From the NCBI RefSeq assembly GCF_014839805.1, contig NC_051138.1, positions 8,740,983 through 8,804,982 on the forward strand: a stretch of 64,000 bases of DNA, in the 5' to 3' direction. Shown piece by piece: positions 55,101 to 64,000 of the stretch. How positions within the stretch are numbered: the first letter of the stretch is position 1; every line of letters starts with the position of its first letter. The translations under genes were made by a program, and so were the position numbers. Origin of the DNA: Manduca sexta. Lineage: Eukaryota; Arthropoda; Insecta; Lepidoptera; Sphingidae. Under the pieces are notes generated by a model. That model was given only the letters and a program-made list of their open reading frames with translations. It did no database searches and had not been told where the DNA came from.

Positions 55101-57747
55101 GCAGGAGATTCTCCTTAAGGGATTCAACGTAAACGTCAGTTTCTTATTCATACTTTTTTAAGCCCATCCTATACTTTGATATCCATATGCTAGGAAGTAA
55201 AAAAAAACTAGTCCGCCATCCTGGGCCGTCCGTCATATTGGATTTAGAAGGACGTCACTTAGTTAACCATGCATTGTCATTCAAACTAAATGTATATGCA
55301 ATATTTTATCCCAATCGGTTGAGAAAAAATAGCCTACAAAATCATTTGCAAGATTTGACCCAAACATATTATGTATACATGCATACGCACATACATGCAT
55401 ACATACGCAGATGCATAAATACATACAAACTTTGCGACGTAAATAAAAGCTTGAAATAAATAAAATGATGTACAGTGTAGACTTTTATGTTGTATTCCAT
55501 AATGAGATTCATCAACATCAAATGCACTGTCAAGTTATAAAACTAATAAGTAAAATGTTTAGCGACTTGTGTTTTGTAACATTGAAATGATAACCTTAAT
55601 TTGTACTCATCCTTGGTAAGTGATCTATGGTTCGTTTCAATGTTCAGGTGTTTTGTAAATTAGTATCTGTTCATCGACTTTTGTTGTTGACCGTACCTAC
55701 CAGTTAAGTGCATTTATAAATTTGAATTTGTAATTCTTAACCAAAGAGAAGATATTTCAGACCAAAGTGGCTAGTACGATAAAACGACAATTTCATTTAT
55801 GTAAGGACCTAACATTATTTTATTTGGATCTAAATTGCATTCGTGAATTTTAAATTTCAAGACACTGTAATGCATTCGCACCATTTGTCATTTTACTATA
55901 ATTTTGATTTTAGTAAAACTCCAAATCCTAGTGTCTATTCATAATATACGCATATATACTAACCCCCTTATTCATAGACGTTTTTTATCTAATGAGTAAA
56001 GCTGTGATAACAAGTCTGTTTCTCAGTGCTGACGGCATGGCAGTCTTCTCAGTGCGTAGACATAGGGCCGTTGTGATTGGCTAATATTGAGATACAACAA
56101 TAATATCCAATCACAACGGCCCTATGTCTGTTTCTCAGTGACGTTGGGCACTGAGAAACAAGCTTGTTATCACAGCTTTACTTCGTCCTTAGATAAAAAA
56201 CGTTTATGAATAAGGGGGTAAGCCTCTTCTTCATAGACGTTATTTATCTAAGGAGCATTGCTGTGATAACAAGTCTGTTTCTCAGCTTTGTTTATGTGAC
56301 AGCCAACTAGTTCAAGTTGTATCCCAATATTAGCCAATCACAATGGCCCTATGTCTGTCTACGCACTGCGAAGGTTGCCATGCCGTCAACACTGAGAAAC
56401 AGACTTGTTATGACAGCAATGCTCCGTCTTTAGATAAATAACGTCTATCTAAGGGGTTAAGATTTTATGCCCCCCTTATTATTGTTTCGCCACGTCTAAG
56501 GTTTGTATTGCTATCGGTTAGGTCTGAACCCGATTGAGACGGTGACGGAGTTACGCGCGGCGCACGCGCGCGGTGCCGAGTCCGACGAAGGCTCGAGCGC
56601 GGGCGTCAACGTGCGTCGCGGCCGCGTTACCGACATGCGCGCTGAGCACGTGCTACAGCCGCTGCACGTCACCGCCTCCGCTCTGGCGCTCTCCACCGAG
56701 ACTGTGCGGGCTATACTTAAGATTGATGACATTGTAAGTACATAATGATTTTTTATATTTATGCGAACGACTTCCCGTGACTATGAAAGTTGTAAAGTAT
56801 TCACAACGTCGGGAATAAAAGATTTTAAATAAAAGTTAGTAATATCAATATTATGACTACATTTTAATTTTTAACTGCATGGCAAAGTGACCCCACCTCA
56901 CTTGATTGTAAGTAGAGTATGGTCTAGACAGACTGTCGACAGATGAAAAATGATTACTCCTCACTAATCAACACAAGTATGCCGGCTGTTTGCAACCTGA
57001 TATATACAGCCTGCTCCCAGAATGCAACATACATGGTTGACTATGGTGGGTTTTCCACCTTGTGGTCAGTGACCATTATCTGAATGTATACCAATAACCA
57101 CATATTCTGATGTTTCAAACTAAATTGATACACAGGTTCCATATTGATATTAACTGCCCTTGGCAATATAATAATATGCACTTAAAATATGTCTCTGAAT
57201 TAAGATTCCATTTATCAACATGTCTGTGTGAGTACACCTTAATAATGTAATACAAGGTGTGCATAGAATTTTAGCAAATAACTTTATGCATGGAAATTAT
57301 GGGCTGTATTAATAGATACAACTCAGTTTTGCTCTAAAGTGCGATATCAGATGGAATGATGTAAGTCGACATCTTAAGAGTCCCTATTTAATAAACCCAT
57401 ATTACCTTCAGCTCCATTAACATTTTACGTAAGAATATGTCACGGATTTTAACAGCAAAATTTTGTTTATGTAACATCGCCGATTTGATTGAGGACTAGC
57501 TCTTAAATGAGAGTCTGGTTTATTGAATAGTTCAATACATTAATGTCTACTTGAGATTTTACTCAAAGATAAGATTGATTTATTAATATAGACCTATATT
57601 TTCATTAATTTTCTGGGTTGAGTATTAGTCTAGTTACTGTATTGAGTTTATTAAACCACTTTATGCTAACACTAATAAATAATACATGAAAAAAGTATAG
57701 TATGTATTCATGAATTTTTCTTTTCACAGGTAAACACAATGAATTAG
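46166..57747 (+). CDS. CCT4: CCT/TRiC chaperonin delta subunit, complete eleven-exon gene
   Basis: Exons: 46166-46271, 46926-46978, 47436-47525, 48714-48881, 49748-49889, 51092-51300, 51598-51737, 52579-52783, 52948-53230, 56522-56733, 57730-57747. All have GT/AG and matching phases; the sum is 1626 bp, 541 residues (human CCT4 539). The start is [20 protein letters not shown] and the end is the tiny exon VNTMN. Nucleotide-binding motifs [17 protein letters not shown] and GDGTTSV are present, as are the chaperonin AGGGAPE motif and the delta-specific [38 protein letters not shown] and ILKIDDIV. It is one of eight subunits of the cytosolic folding ring for actin, tubulin and WD proteins. Candidate poly(A) signals follow at 58005 and 58128. 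Introns 4, 5, 7, 9 and 10 carry transposons. Confidence 0.96.
49400..49682 (+). mobile_element. Short Helitron, second family, in CCT4 intron 4
   Basis: Starts TCTATATATAAAAATATGAA after a host A and ends GGGCCCAGCTAG before a host T, the Helitron signature. The 283-bp interior (CGCCATCACGCGTGAACAGC...) is unrelated to the 123-bp-unit Helitrons. It ends 65 bp before CCT4 exon 5. Confidence 0.8.
49916..50904 (-). mobile_element. Non-autonomous Helitron D (five 123-bp units) in CCT4 intron 5
   Basis: On the plus strand it opens CTAGCTTTTGCCCGCGGCTC, the inverted 3' end, 26 bp after the exon 5 donor, and closes with CTTTATATAATAGTATTC, the diverged 5' start. Five tandem units are counted. It makes up over four fifths of intron 5 (49890-51091). 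Confidence 0.83.
51850..52160 (+). mobile_element. CR1/Zenon-like LINE 3' tail in CCT4 intron 7
   Basis: GTGGTAGGTCTCTCATATGT, GTAGTTACCACC, TTCTGCCGCCAAGCAGCAGT and, near the end, TTACCATCAGGCGAACGGCA followed by AGCTCGTTTCG are the conserved phrases of a very common lepidopteran LINE tail. It has no coding part and no clear target duplication. Confidence 0.75.
52948..53230 (+). CDS. CCT4: CCT4 exon 9, extremely GC-rich
   Basis: The exon starts TTG ACA after GTGTACAG and encodes [20 protein letters not shown], then [20 protein letters not shown] and [13 protein letters not shown]..., aligning without gaps to the CCT4 family ([43 protein letters not shown]). Nearly every third codon base is G or C, while exons 1 to 8 of the same gene use mostly A or T. 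It also has an alanine-rich stretch where relatives have mixed residues. High GC makes long open frames in all six frames here; they are shadows. Confidence 0.93.
53243..53430 (+). mobile_element. LINE 3' end fragment in CCT4 intron 9
   Basis: A GC-rich block with ACCAACATAACCGTTCTACT...CGCGAAAATAG resembles the 3' part of the truncated LINE at 7116-7404 (CCAACATAACCGCTCAG...CGCGAAAAC). No poly(A) or target duplication is seen. Confidence 0.55.
53500..54340 (-). mobile_element. Mariner-family transposon remnant in CCT4 intron 9
   Basis: On the minus strand, [12 protein letters not shown] and [20 protein letters not shown] form the N-terminal helix-turn-helix part; far downstream come [22 protein letters not shown] and [15 protein letters not shown], the C-terminal mariner hallmarks including the catalytic-region D of the SPxDYHFF motif. 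Several frameshifts break it and the centre is short, so it is an inactive, internally deleted copy. TIRs could not be matched with confidence. Confidence 0.75.
54718..54914 (-). mobile_element. Short Helitron-like element in CCT4 intron 9
   Basis: Opens CTAGCATTGGCTCGTTGCTC (inverted 3' end) and closes with AACTCTTCAGGTTTAAATAT (inverted 5' end), the Lep1 pattern, but with a single unit and different internal sequence (TCCCGAGATAGAAAGTAGCC). About 200 bp. Confidence 0.7.
55972..56219. mobile_element. Palindromic MITE, copy 1 of an adjacent pair
   Basis: Begins ACCCCCTTATTCATAGACGT and ends ACGTTTATGAATAAGGGGGT in inverse; the two arms (GTGATAACAAGTCTGTTTCT and so on) pair along almost the whole length around ATTGAGATACAACAATAATA. 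It is a full fold-back. Confidence 0.8.
56227..56457. mobile_element. Palindromic MITE, copy 2, 64 bp before CCT4 exon 10
   Basis: TTCATAGACGTTATTTATCT at the left pairs with AGATAAATAACGTCTATCTA at the right. The body matches copy 1 (GCTGTGATAACAAGTCTGTT...CACAATGGCCCTATGTCTGT), with several differences, so it is a separate, diverged copy lying only about 7 bp from copy 1. Confidence 0.75.
56756..56830 (+). mobile_element. Penelope-like 3' tail scrap in CCT4 intron 10
   Basis: TTCCCGTGACTATGAAAGTT and AACGTCGGGAATAAAAGATT echo CCCGTGACCATGAAGGCTGA and AACGTCGGGAGAAAATAATA of the Penelope tail at about 9886-9936. It begins just after the exon 10 donor. Confidence 0.5.
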
Positions 57748-58831
57748 AGATGAAATTCAACCAAGCATTGAACTAATACATTGATATGCTTTACTAATTT
57801 TATTGATATCTCAAGAAAGAGATGTGGAATGTGGACACATCTTAGCTTCAATTGAAATTTAATATGTATTACAATACCAAAAAATAATCTTTGTTGGATT
57901 TTAAATACCAGTGAATTTCAGTTCTAATATTATGCGGTATTTAAATGTAGACAATAGGATGTTTTACTTTGTTAGTATTATTTCAGCATTATTGTTTACC
58001 AAATAATAAACTTCTGACAACCGAAAATATTTTTAGTCGCAATAATGTAAACTGTTCACTGTATTTAACTGCTTTAAGGCCTGATTCACAGCTACTGAAC
58101 TGCTATTTGTCACATATAAGCCGATCAAATAAAGTCGGTCTCTATTCTATGCCTTTAATTAATGATAATAAAATGAATACCTATGTACTGTTTTAATTAC
58201 TTACTTGTTTTTGTTGTTTAACCCAAATAGGATCGGGGCTGTCAAAAATTGCTAAAGTATAATAGATTTTATTTCATTTTCATTAAGTCGCTCTCACTTA
58301 TCAGTTGAGTGATTGATAGGATACTTGTCAAATAAAATATACTTGAAACTTGTGAAACAGGTCCTTAGTATCTTATGCAACTGAGTAATGTCAATACCTA
58401 CACTTAGCTTATTATGATACTAAATTGTATGTTGCCTGTACTTTTATATTTTGTAGTATATACAAAATTATTGGTCTAGGTATTTAAAATTTAATTAAAT
58501 GAACTAATACATTTTACCTTGGCGACAGTAGTTTTTTTTTTTTGCGCCCATAGTGGCGACCACTCTACGGACGCCAAGACTGCGTGGATGCTTGCGGTAA
58601 GTATAGAATCTGTGGACACTAAATGCGCATTAGCAAAATAAGCTTTTCCAAAAAGTGTTGTCAGATGGAGGTTGATTCAAGTCGCCGACATTTTAAAGTT
58701 GCCTAAAGTCGCTAAATCATGCGAGCAGGTGAGGAATACAAAAAAGGCACAATATTTCATTTATCGATTTTTTAAACAAGTTATTTCCTATAAAGTGTAA
58801 TACCCTAAAAGTTATAAACTACTACCTTTAA
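57748..58831 (+). other. CCT4: CCT4 3' UTR and downstream spacer
   Basis: AATAAA hexamers at 58005-58010 and 58128-58133 are candidate poly(A) signals, giving a 3' UTR of about 270 to 400 bases. A T run followed by GCGCCCATAGTGGCGACCAC near 58542 may be a retroelement scrap. No further gene was recognised. Confidence 0.5.
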
Positions 58832-59031
58832 GGTGGTAGCTCAATTTAATATGACGAAATTTTAAAGGCAGAAATATCCATGATTATTAATTATTTTTAC
58901 ATTTTTCTTTCAACTGCGAGAACTAATCACTAACTAGACGTGAATTTAAATTCTTTACTTGCCAATACTTCTTTAGTTACCCAGATTAAAGCCGAAACAA
59001 AATGTATGAAAATGGACCTTGAGCTACCACC
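58832..59031. mobile_element. TTAA MITE, copy 3, intact ends
   Basis: TTAA at 58828-58831, then GGTGGTAGCTCAATTTAATA; the right end TTGAGCTACCACC is its inverse, followed by TTAA at 59032-59035. It is the best preserved of three copies and defines the family ends. Confidence 0.85.
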
Positions 59032-59164
59032 TTAATCTCTTTACAAAAGGGATTATAACGCGAAACTTTCGAGATAGCCTAAATAACAATATTATTTCGA
59101 ACTATACGTATTTTGTGCGTATATTGATTAATCGAACTATAATATGTATGGAAGTTGTTTTATT

Positions 59165-59560
59165 AACGCGCTTCTAAGATTTCTTCTGAATGGGATTATA
59201 CGATCGAATTGTGCATCGTTGCACGTCACCGCGTCGTCTTCTTATCCGCAATATGGATCGCCTCAACCTGCCATTTAATGGTAGGCCACCATTCGGCCCC
59301 ACAGGTGCACAACCCGTGCGATCACTTACATAACACCCACGTCGGAAGCCCCTCGCGCACCGAAGAATGCTCTGTGTCAATGGCAGCATGAGAGCTACCT
59401 TCCACGCTGCCGTCCATCCCAGGAATCACCACACACTAACGGCGGACGGCTCATGCCGCCCGCGACCCCCCTCCCCCCCCCTTTACGACAGGCCGGGGAT
59501 ATCATGGAAAATTTCTCCATACGCCCCCCATCTATAGCGCGGGCGTTAAGTCGTGGCTAT
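59165..59560. other. GC-rich segment of unknown nature
   Basis: In contrast to its surroundings this stretch is GC-rich (for example GCGGACGGCTCATGCCGCCC near 59444, then a C-rich run). A plus-strand frame from 59252 reads MDRLNLPFNGRPPFGPTGAQ and another MRATFHAAVHPRNHHTLTAD, each soon closed by stops. It may be the 5' part of a retroelement, but I do not recognise the family. Confidence 0.4.
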
Positions 59561-59672
59561 ACCTACATACGCTTTGTTACCGCGATTATATAGGTAATAT
59601 TTATTAATGCCATTTGACCTAAATTTAATCTTAGTGCGGCCCCGTCGTTTTATATTGCACCAAAATTATTAA

Positions 59673-60677
59673 TCTATACTATTATATAAAGCTGAAGAGT
59701 TTGTTTGTTTGTTTGAACGCGCTAATCTCAGGAACTACCGGTCCAAACTGAAAAATTCTTTTTGCGTTGGATAGCCCTATGTTCGTGGAGTGCTATAGGC
59801 TATATATCATCACGCTATACCCAATAGGAGCGGAGCAGTAATGCCTAATCTCAGGAACTACCGGTCCGAACTGAAAAATTCTTTTGCGTTGGATAGCCCT
59901 TTGTTCGTGGAGTGCTATAGGCTATATATCATCACGCTATACCCAATAGGAGCGGAGCAGTAATGGCTAATCTCAGGAACTACCGGTCCAAGCTGAAAAA
60001 TTCTTTTTGCGTTGGATAGCCTTTTGTTCGTGGAGTGCTATAGGCTATATATCATCACTCTATACCCAATAGGAGCAGAGCAGTAATGGCTAATCTCAGG
60101 AACTACCGGTTCGAACTAAAAAATTCATTTTGTATTGGATAGCCCTTTGTTCGTGAAGTGCTATAGGCTATATATCATCACGCTATGACTAATAGGAGCA
60201 GAGCAGTAATGGCTAATCTCAGAAACTAGGAGTTTCAACTGAATAATTCTTTTGTGTTGGACAGCCCTTTGTTCCTGGAATGCTATAGGCTATATATATC
60301 GTCACGCTATGACCAATAGGAGCGGAGCAGTAATGAAACATGATGCAAAAACGGGGACAATTTATTAGTTTTGAGAGCTTCTGTTGCGTGCGCTGCGTAA
60401 ACGGTTAAAGTTATGCAACAATAATGTATGACGGGATTGTTCCTCTTAAAAAGTTCTACAAAAATATATCATAAAACAAAGTCCCCCACTGCATCGGTCT
60501 TCCCGAACGTGTTCAACTCAAAAACTACCCAACGTATTAGGATAAAATTTGGTATGGAGACAGTTTGAGACCCTGGGAGGAACATAGGCTCCCGGGAAAA
60601 TATATAGCGTGACTTTTATAACGGAAAACTTTAGCCCGAAAAACTATAACGCGGGCGGAGCCGCGGGCAAAAGCTAG
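59673..60677 (+). mobile_element. Non-autonomous Helitron E (five 123-bp units)
   Basis: Starts TCTATACTATTATATAAAGC after a host A and ends GCCGCGGGCAAAAGCTAG before a host T. Five tandem units are followed by the GTTTACG-type block, inverted here as CGCTGCGTAAACGGTTAAAG, and the GC palindrome. It is the longest and best kept copy, 1005 bp. Confidence 0.87.
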
Positions 60678-60839
60678 TAAATCAATAAAAAGTTAATTAA
60701 AATCAGCGTGTTTTATTTGTCATCTCTAGGTTAAATTTACTCGTTATTATAAGTTTTAAAATATTTATTAGTTACGTGGGAAGTTATTACTAAAATATTT
60801 CATTAAAGTATTTAAGTAACAATCACACTCGCAGTGATT

Positions 60840-61272
60840 GGATCAGTACTCCGTACCCGTGTAAACTGTTTTTTTGTTGGGCCCCACAGCCAGCACCGGA
60901 AAATTAACCTGCGAATGGGATATTGCATTCCCCGGCTTAGCGCCTGCAGGAATCTGGAGGAAAGTTGAGAGGGGATATTTGGGACAGGAAGTGGGAGAAA
61001 GGTGAAGAAACCCTCTTAGGAAGGGAGGAGGAGAGAGTGGCAGGAAATAAGAGCCCACATAGGCCTCAATGTGAATTGGCAATCATGAAGTATACTCACT
61101 TACCTGTGTGCTTAGGACCGCGACAAATGTCCCTCCGTTCATGTGCGTGCATCCGGTATGGAGACCGAGAGCACAAGAATTGTCACGGGGTGGGGGGGGG
61201 GGTCTGTTAGGCAGTAGGCACTTGGGAATTCCGAAATTCCGCATCCGTGCTGTGAAGCTCCAAAAAAAAAAA
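60840..61272 (+). mobile_element. Poly(A)-ended GC-rich retroelement fragment
   Basis: A block rich in G on the plus strand (GGGAGAAAGGTGAAGAAACC, later GGGGTGGGGGGGGGG) ends GTGAAGCTCCAAAAAAAAAA. The poly(A) and base composition fit a LINE or SINE 3' end. No reverse transcriptase motif or target duplication was found, so the family is open. Confidence 0.5.
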
Positions 61273-62163
61273 TTGTATCCGTAATTTTTTGTATAAAATT
61301 CTCCATATATGTAGGTATGTTAAGATGAAATAGTGTTCAATGAATTTTTATTACTTTAAATATATTCCACAAAAATTAAAACTGTCTAAAAAAATCAGTT
61401 ATCATAGTGAGTTTGTTATATTCTAGGAAAAGTGGGTAGATTCGTACGCGGGTCACAATTAAGCAGTGGTTGTCTGTTCGCTTAGATCTTTTAAAATATT
61501 CAACGTATTTTAATGCAGTTTTTAATTTAAATTGCGACGTTTTTGTCACTTGCGCGGTATAACACTATCCCCGATGATAGACAAATCACGAGAGCGTAAC
61601 GATACGATTGAAAAAATGCTCTACTTCAATTCTATTATTTACTTATTCGAAATTTTCGGTTTCCGTATTATATTTTATTATTAGTACAAGATTATATTAC
61701 CGTATTCATCATAGACAATATAAACAGAAATAAAATACTTAAAAAAAGTCCAACAACTAATTGCAATAAGCATATAAGAATATGAGTAAGCCTATATCTT
61801 TATATTGGGCATAGGTAAGTGTATGTAGCTATAGGGGCCGTCTCCACGAACGAGAGAATCGCGGCGAAGGTAATAACCTGACTGACTTATAAACTGACTA
61901 GAGAAAGACAAAATCTGTATAAATACAGATAAATCTGTGTACTTGGTAGCACTATGAGAGTTTGAGTGATGAGTACCACCCCCGCCCCTCGGCGCGTTAG
62001 TAAAGGCTAAAGCGCGGTATTGATTTCGCGGTCAAACTATAGTTGATTTTTTGAAAATCATACTACATAATATTCAGTATCCATGCATATTTTAATATCA
62101 GGGTTAAAATGAAAAAAAAAAAATGACTACTTCATCATATAATCATATAATAATTAAATATTT
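61273..62163. other. Region downstream of Syntaxin 5
   Basis: AT-rich; it should hold the Syntaxin 5 3' UTR next to 62164. No exon or repeat was recognised. Confidence 0.4.
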
Positions 62164-64000
62164 TCAAGCCATAACAACAACAAAAAAAATAAAAAAGAAT
62201 ATCAAGACCCCAAACACTTTAAACATAAGAGCTCTGTTCCCAGTCACATTCTGGAAATATTTCATTATTTCTCTGTGACCTGCCTCAACATTCATTTCAG
62301 CTTCTTGTATATTAGCATCAATCCTGCCAATAGCTTCATCTTGTTCTTTTACCATGTGTGCCAGCTGTTGGAATATACCTCCTAACTCCACAATGGTACT
62401 CTCAATGTTGTGCATTGTTTCTGCTCTCTGCTGCACATACAAATCACTATCATCTCTTAGTGCTACTTGTTGGGCTTGCAAGCTAGATGTTTCACCCATA
62501 TCTATGCTCACTTCATCTTGTAACAAACTAGGCATCTCCTTAATTACAGGAGTCACTCTAGAGAATTGTTCACGTCTGTTATTTTGATGTTTCAAATTTT
62601 CGGATCTTACTTCCAGTACCTAAATAAATACAGTACAATACAAAAAGTTATACATTTCTTATAATTGTTATACTAGAAACATCAAATGGAATTATATACA
62701 TGAACTAGGTTCCGCTAACAGTTTCAACCGCGTCTAACAGGGGTCCCAGAATGAAAGTCTAATTGTTGGAGTCATGCGTATTATTAGAACAATATAATGG
62801 TTTTAATGAGCAATTTCCGATTAGCAGCATATGTGTTTACTTTTTTAGAAATAGGCATGCTAACTTCGAGTTTGGTCAAAAATCAGCCATAACAGTTGAT
62901 TTTTAATTATACTGGAAATCTGACTTAAACTCAGCCAAGCAAATACACAAATGCTGCTATGTAGCAATTGCTCATTCATAGCATACTTTTGTGCTGTTAT
63001 GTGTATGTGAATCTGTACCTAATCAGTCAGTTAGTCACTGTAAGCCAGCCTATACGACCATAATATAAACATAGACAACTAATTCAAAGGACATTTCTTA
63101 TGTTTTAATGACCTACTAACCCATATAATATATGAAGGTAAGTATATTTTAGGTTGCATTTTTAATAATATTTTAATTGTTTAAAAGATATGCTTATATG
63201 TGCCAACTAACTGTTGTGTGAGGGAATAATATGGTATAAATACAATAAATAAATTGTGTATAACATGTGTTACATCAATCTTGAATTAGAATTTTAGACA
63301 ATCTTTATCTTAGATTACTAAACACGCTATCTGTGTTTTTTCCCATTCCCTGTAAGGAAAACTCTTGAACAAAAAAATTATTGATTTCTCGAAGTTTGTT
63401 ATTAAAGTTTACACTATATTTATGATATCCTTACATATTATAAAACCCAGTCCCCCACCGCATCTGTCTGTCTGAACACAATGAAGAAAAAAAATCAAAC
63501 CAATTTCAATGAAATGTGGTATGTAGATACTATTTCACCCGGCTGAAGTCGGGAGTGTAAGGTGTAGTATATAATAATTATAGGTATATACATTTTGTTA
63601 GAAAAAATAGCATTTGAAAATATATTTAGAAATTACTTTTGAAATATTGATATAATAATAATTTATTAGGAAAATACCAATAATGAACAATGTAATATTT
63701 CATCACTTGTGCCCAGAAACAGATTTGATTGCGACAAAGAAAACATTACCTTACATGGAAAGAGTTAAAACAAGCATATATGCTTATCCAGGACATGATC
63801 CCTGTGGATTTTATCTAAATTTGTTAAGCAATATCTGCATTTACTTCTTATAAAGATAACCAGCAACTTTCATATTCATAATATTAGTAATATATAATTA
63901 CCTGTTTGAATTGATTGCTCATAGAGGCAAGTCTTGACTGTAAAGCAAGCACCACACTAGAGGAATGACTGTGCATACTTCGGCGCCCTCTAGGCATCTC
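62164..64000 (-). CDS. Syx5: Syntaxin 5, last two exons (gene continues past the right edge)
   Basis: Visible exons: 64000-63902 (partial, in frame from the edge) and 62619-62164, joined in phase 0 across GTAATT/TTAG. The first reads SHSSSVVLALQSRLASMSNQ FKQ; the second VLEVRSENLKHQNNRREQFS, then the SNARE motif from about DLYVQQRAETMHNIESTIVE with the zero-layer Gln in GGIFQQLAHMVKEQDEAIGR, DVEAGHREI-like NVEAGHREIMKYFQNVTGNR, and a C-terminal membrane anchor (FGVLIFFFIFFVVVMA). This is the Qa-SNARE of ER-to-Golgi and intra-Golgi fusion. The SNASMSN...VLEVR stretch is specific to syntaxin 5. The N-terminal regulatory part lies outside the window. Confidence 0.95.
62620..63901. other. Syx5: Syntaxin 5 intron with a degenerate repeat near 63440-63560
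   Basis: Mostly plain AT-rich intron. At 63440-63560, CCCAGTCCCCCACCGCATCT followed by GTCTGTCTGAACACAATGAA resembles the GTCCCCC...GCATC...GTCTGCC part of the Helitron 3' halves (for example 60480-60510), so a decayed Helitron scrap is likely. Confidence 0.45.

Noticed and set aside
1..64000. CRISPR array, phage defence cluster or biosynthetic operon
   Set aside because: The window is spliced, metazoan DNA. The tandem repeats seen are within Helitrons and a LINE 3' UTR, with no unique spacers.

Overview
This is a window of a eukaryotic, AT-rich, intron-containing nuclear genome. Its repeats point to a moth or butterfly: Lep1-type Helitrons (5' TC, 3' CTAG, inserted between A and T), a CR1/Zenon-like 3' tail, RTE-like tails, tRNA-derived SINEs and Penelope-like fragments. 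It is not a prokaryotic window; no operons, ribosome binding sites or CRISPR arrays are present.

Four or five host genes can be built from exons with consistent splice phases. (1) 177-399, minus: first coding exon of an FRS2-like, myristoylated PTB adaptor running off the left edge. (2) 1507-2036, minus: two exons of a THAP zinc-finger protein that appears to end prematurely. (3) 12785-31704, minus: a complete nine-exon gene for the non-catalytic subunit of Rab3 GTPase-activating protein (Rab3GAP2; 1345 aa by my count). (4) 46166-57747, plus: a complete eleven-exon gene for the delta subunit of the CCT/TRiC chaperonin (CCT4; 541 aa by my count). (5) 62164-64000, minus: the last two visible exons of Syntaxin 5, running off the right edge. 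Rab3GAP2 and CCT4 are divergent; CCT4 and Syntaxin 5 are convergent. All three well-supported genes are core eukaryotic functions (membrane traffic and protein folding); nothing suggests they act as one pathway.

Most of the rest is transposable elements. 2.0-12 kb: a hAT MITE, a dead copy of a dispersed insect gene family split by a Helitron, an element rich in AACTCGAGTT with a TTAA-MITE inside it, a 5'-truncated LINE with a 15-bp target duplication, a Penelope endonuclease remnant and two head-to-tail Helitrons. 12-32 kb: Rab3GAP2 introns loaded with a decayed RNase-H-bearing LINE (LINE-A), a SINE, a TIR element and a 1.2-kb fold-back element. 32-43 kb: a second LINE (LINE-B) split by a Ty3/Gypsy LTR element; removing the LTR element and one copy of its 5-bp duplication restores the LINE reading frame. 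43-46 kb: a diverged copy of the 2.1-2.9 kb segment that lacks the hAT MITE (an empty site), then MITEs up to the CCT4 promoter. 46-58 kb: CCT4 introns with Helitrons, a CR1 tail, a mariner remnant and a pair of palindromic MITEs. 58-64 kb: MITE, Helitron, retroelement tail and Syntaxin 5.

I found no convincing new multi-gene system. The most interesting signals are structural: nested insertions readable to the base, Helitrons that differ in the number of 123-bp tandem units, the long fold-back inside a Rab3GAP2 intron, and two extremely GC-rich exons in an otherwise AT-rich CCT4 gene. Family names for repeats rest on recognition of motifs and termini, not on a database search.
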